A DNA stretch of 64,000 nucleotides from Planctomycetaceae bacterium (GTDB lineage Bacteria; Planctomycetota; Planctomycetia; Planctomycetales; Planctomycetaceae): assembly GCA_021732415.1 (NCBI GenBank), contig JAKFVC010000136.1, positions 1-64,000 on the forward strand, read 5' to 3'. The first letter of the stretch is position 1; every line of letters begins with the position of its first letter. Below the pieces are notes generated by a model, which was not told where the DNA came from, did not search any database, and worked only from the letters and a program-made list of their open reading frames with translations. This document shows positions 62,285-64,000 of the stretch, piece after piece. The position numbers were made by a program, and so were the translations under genes.

Positions 62285-62447
62285 AAATGCGACCTTGCCT
62301 TAGGGTCGTGCATAAGCAGCGAGGTAGGACTGTGCCAAATCTAACCGCAACAAAGTTATATGCTACGGATGTTCGATCGCGCAGTGGGGCGTGCGGTCAG
62401 ACGACATAATTGTGAAGCAGACTTCGATTGACCGACTGGGGGCGCGG

Positions 62448-63110
62448 ATGGGATCGAAAGTTGTCATTTTTGCCGCGACGAGCCACGACGATCTTACAAG
62501 AGAGATTTCGCGGGCTTGCGCTCTCGTTCCCAGTCTGTTAAAAAAGCAAAATCACACCGTCTACGAATTTCACGGAAACAACGCGAAACGCAGCTCAATC
62601 AACTCGACCCTTAAGAAGCTCGATCAAGAGTTTACTAGAGTTTACGGCTTCTTTGCTTGCCATGGTTCTTCACACGGCCTGTACAACGATCAATTTGCCA
62701 ATGATGAAAAAGTGTTGCTGAACCTAAAGAGCTGTGAGGAGTTCTTCAACGGCGCTCTGATCTGCTGTGCGTGCTTGCGCGACGCGACATTCATTGAATC
62801 CTTAATGAAGTCTGTCAATAAGCCGAGTACGCTCGTAGTGCTGGGGTATTCTCCGAATTTGGGGATATTTCCCAGACGCACTCCCAAGCGACTTAAGGCT
62901 GACGAACGGCAGGCCTTGGCCGCGATGATGCGGGAGCATGCATTTATCTTGTGCGGAGAATTTAAGTTGCAGGATGCCTTGGCTCATCTCCAGAAACAAT
63001 GGCGTTCCATAATCAAGGGCTTGCCAGGTCATGACAAGGAATTTGGTCTTACATGGCTCGAGAACCTGTATGCCCTGAAAGCATGGGGTAACGGAGACCA
63101 GGAGATTTAG
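62448..63110 (+). CDS. Caspase-like (CHAT/C14-type) peptidase homologue
   Basis: About 220 residues. The pattern fits a caspase-fold peptidase: a strand then histidine-glycine in YGFFACHGSSHGLYND (His72-Gly73), and 30-odd residues later a strand ending in the cysteine, FFNGALICCACLRDA (Cys107 or Cys109). The core VVIFAATSHDDLTREIS start and LVVLGYSPN strand also fit. Such peptidases act as effectors in cell-death and defence systems. I prefer ATG 62448; GTG 62391 would add 19 residues. It is 163 bases after the receiver-like gene, on the same strand. Confidence 0.66.
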   Translation: MGSKVVIFAATSHDDLTREISRACALVPSLLKKQNHTVYEFHGNNAKRSSINSTLKKLDQEFTRVYGFFACHGSSHGLYNDQFANDEKVLLNLKSCEEFFNGALICCACLRDATFIESLMKSVNKPSTLVVLGYSPNLGIFPRRTPKRLKADERQALAAMMREHAFILCGEFKLQDALAHLQKQWRSIIKGLPGHDKEFGLTWLENLYALKAWGNGDQEI

Positions 63111-63394
63111 GCTGACGCTGGGCGGGGTAGGCCTGGTTGCTACTGCAACCTGGGTCTACAGGAAGCCTGTTCGTCAACCCGACTTCTTGTTCTTTGTTGC
63201 AGCTGTATTACAGCCAGAAATTGGTCGCGTGCCGACTAGCCGGATTGAATGCCTGATCACCCATTTATGGCAGACGCGGCGTTCGATGTCATGTATGAGT
63301 CGTCGTCATTGGACAGATAAGGGGTCAAGTCTCTTTGATCGTGATCCCTGACGTCTTCTTGAGCGACCTCAACCCCTTATCTGCCTCACGGGGG
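63111..63394. repeat. Intergenic inverted repeat
   Basis: A 12-base inverted repeat, CAGATAAGGGGT at 63314-63325 and its complement at 63372-63383, with a 46-base spacer. There is no T run, and it may be part of a dispersed element or a weak terminator. Nothing else is recognised here. Confidence 0.5.
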
Positions 63395-64000
63395 CTATTC
63401 GAAATCAGCCTTTGTGACTGGCTTTCGATAATCAGTCAGAGTCAGATCAGACACCCATTGCTTTGACCCTCGTTGTATCAACAATTGGATCGATTTGCCT
63501 TCCTCGCAGAACTTTCGTCGCAATGGAACCAGGCGCAGTTTCGAAGCTGCAACAGAGTCAATTGATACGATTACGTCGCCTTTGCGGAGATCGTTCCTGG
63601 CGGCGGGGCTTTGTTGTCGGACCTCAGCTACTAGTACTTCCCTGTTAGGGCGAATCAGCTCTAGCCCGCACTTATCCTTCCAGTCAACTGGAACCCAAGA
63701 TTTGCGGGGCTCAACATAAATCGTCGATTTTGGAAAATCGATCGTCAGCTGGAATCTCAATAGAAACTGTAATGCCAACAAATTCTGAGAATCTGTTCTG
63801 TTCTCGCTAACCCTCAATTGAGCTGGTGTATCGAGCCACATTGCAAATCCGCGAATCTCACCCTTTCGGGGCCGGTAGTTTCCGGAGATGTCTACCGCAG
63901 CAATGCGATCAGCATACATTAAAGTTCCGTCGTTGATGGACTCTTGAAATCGGTCGTGATTCAGGGATATTTCTTGCGGACCCGCCGAGCCGGTATCAAC
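63395..64000 (-). CDS. Retropepsin-like aspartic protease with PDZ domain (partial)
   Basis: The 3' part of a gene that continues beyond the window end. The frame stays open to base 64000, and the first visible residues read VDTGSAGPQEISL, with the DTGS catalytic motif of pepsin/retropepsin-like proteases. A second half-fold follows (LLALQFLLRFQLTIDFPKST), then a PDZ domain (VLVAEVRQQSPAARNDLRKG, DVIVSIDSV). Secreted relatives with this order are common in planctomycetes. An internal ATG at 63919 must not be taken as the start because the catalytic aspartate lies upstream of it. Confidence 0.82.
   Translation of the reverse strand, partial: VDTGSAGPQEISLNHDRFQESINDGTLMYADRIAAVDISGNYRPRKGEIRGFAMWLDTPAQLRVSENRTDSQNLLALQFLLRFQLTIDFPKSTIYVEPRKSWVPVDWKDKCGLELIRPNREVLVAEVRQQSPAARNDLRKGDVIVSIDSVAASKLRLVPLRRKFCEEGKSIQLLIQRGSKQWVSDLTLTDYRKPVTKADFE

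Overview
The window looks like a chromosomal segment of a Planctomycetota bacterium. This is an inference from the gene content (cytidylate kinase-like protein, planctomycete-style secreted proteins, several universal stress proteins), the style of the intergenic palindromic repeats and the GC-rich codon use. No rRNA or intact tRNA gene is visible to confirm it.

Layout. 0-12.9 kb: a short-repeat/hairpin region, a cytidylate kinase-like protein, a BON protein, a kinase fusion, three universal stress proteins (USPs), class I fructose-bisphosphate aldolase, PEP synthase, two small c-type cytochromes with C-terminal haem motifs, and an NtrC-type sigma-54 activator. 13-22 kb (minus strand): a REC-PAS-histidine kinase, a double-receiver protein, an operon around an unusual P-type ATPase-like protein that has no nucleotide-binding domain, and a globin-coupled histidine kinase. 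22.5-33.8 kb: csrA, then a tightly packed operon for a group 3b [NiFe] hydrogenase (hydBGDA) preceded by a cNMP-binding protein and followed by its protease and hypA-B-F-C-D-E. 34-43.3 kb: ADP-forming acyl-CoA synthetase, a P2-type cation ATPase, a tandem USP, an unknown protein and a USP-GspE fusion. 43.5-56 kb: an ABC exporter with a secreted protein, then a cbb3-type oxidase operon (dihaem cytochrome c lipoprotein, membrane protein, ccoN, ccoO, two small membrane proteins, ccoI, TauE/SafE-like protein). 56.2-64 kb: accessory DNA with a macro-domain protein, a secreted helical protein, a broken DUF2075-type gene, a three-gene cassette (four-GAF histidine-kinase-like sensor, receiver-like protein, caspase-like protein), and the 3' part of an aspartic protease/PDZ gene that leaves the window.

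How it fits together. Most of 0-56 kb reads as a low-oxygen and energy-stress programme: oxygen sensing (globin kinase), high-affinity respiration (cbb3), hydrogen metabolism (group 3b), substrate-level ATP formation (ADP-forming synthetase), the pyruvate/PEP and hexose branch point (PpsA, aldolase), ion pumps and USPs. The contents resemble the mycobacterial DosR regulon, but with a hydrogenase and a sigma-54 control layer. I found eight good -24/-12 (GG-N10-GC) sigma-54 promoter matches in front of genes here. Several have a GTGCG-N4-CGCAC palindrome about 70-100 bp upstream, as expected for enhancer sites of the NtrC-type activator encoded at 11.5-12.9 kb.

The most unusual items are this inferred sigma-54 regulon, the N-domain-less ATPase-like protein, the GAF-kinase/receiver/caspase-like cassette at 58.8-63.1 kb, and the USP-GspE fusion.
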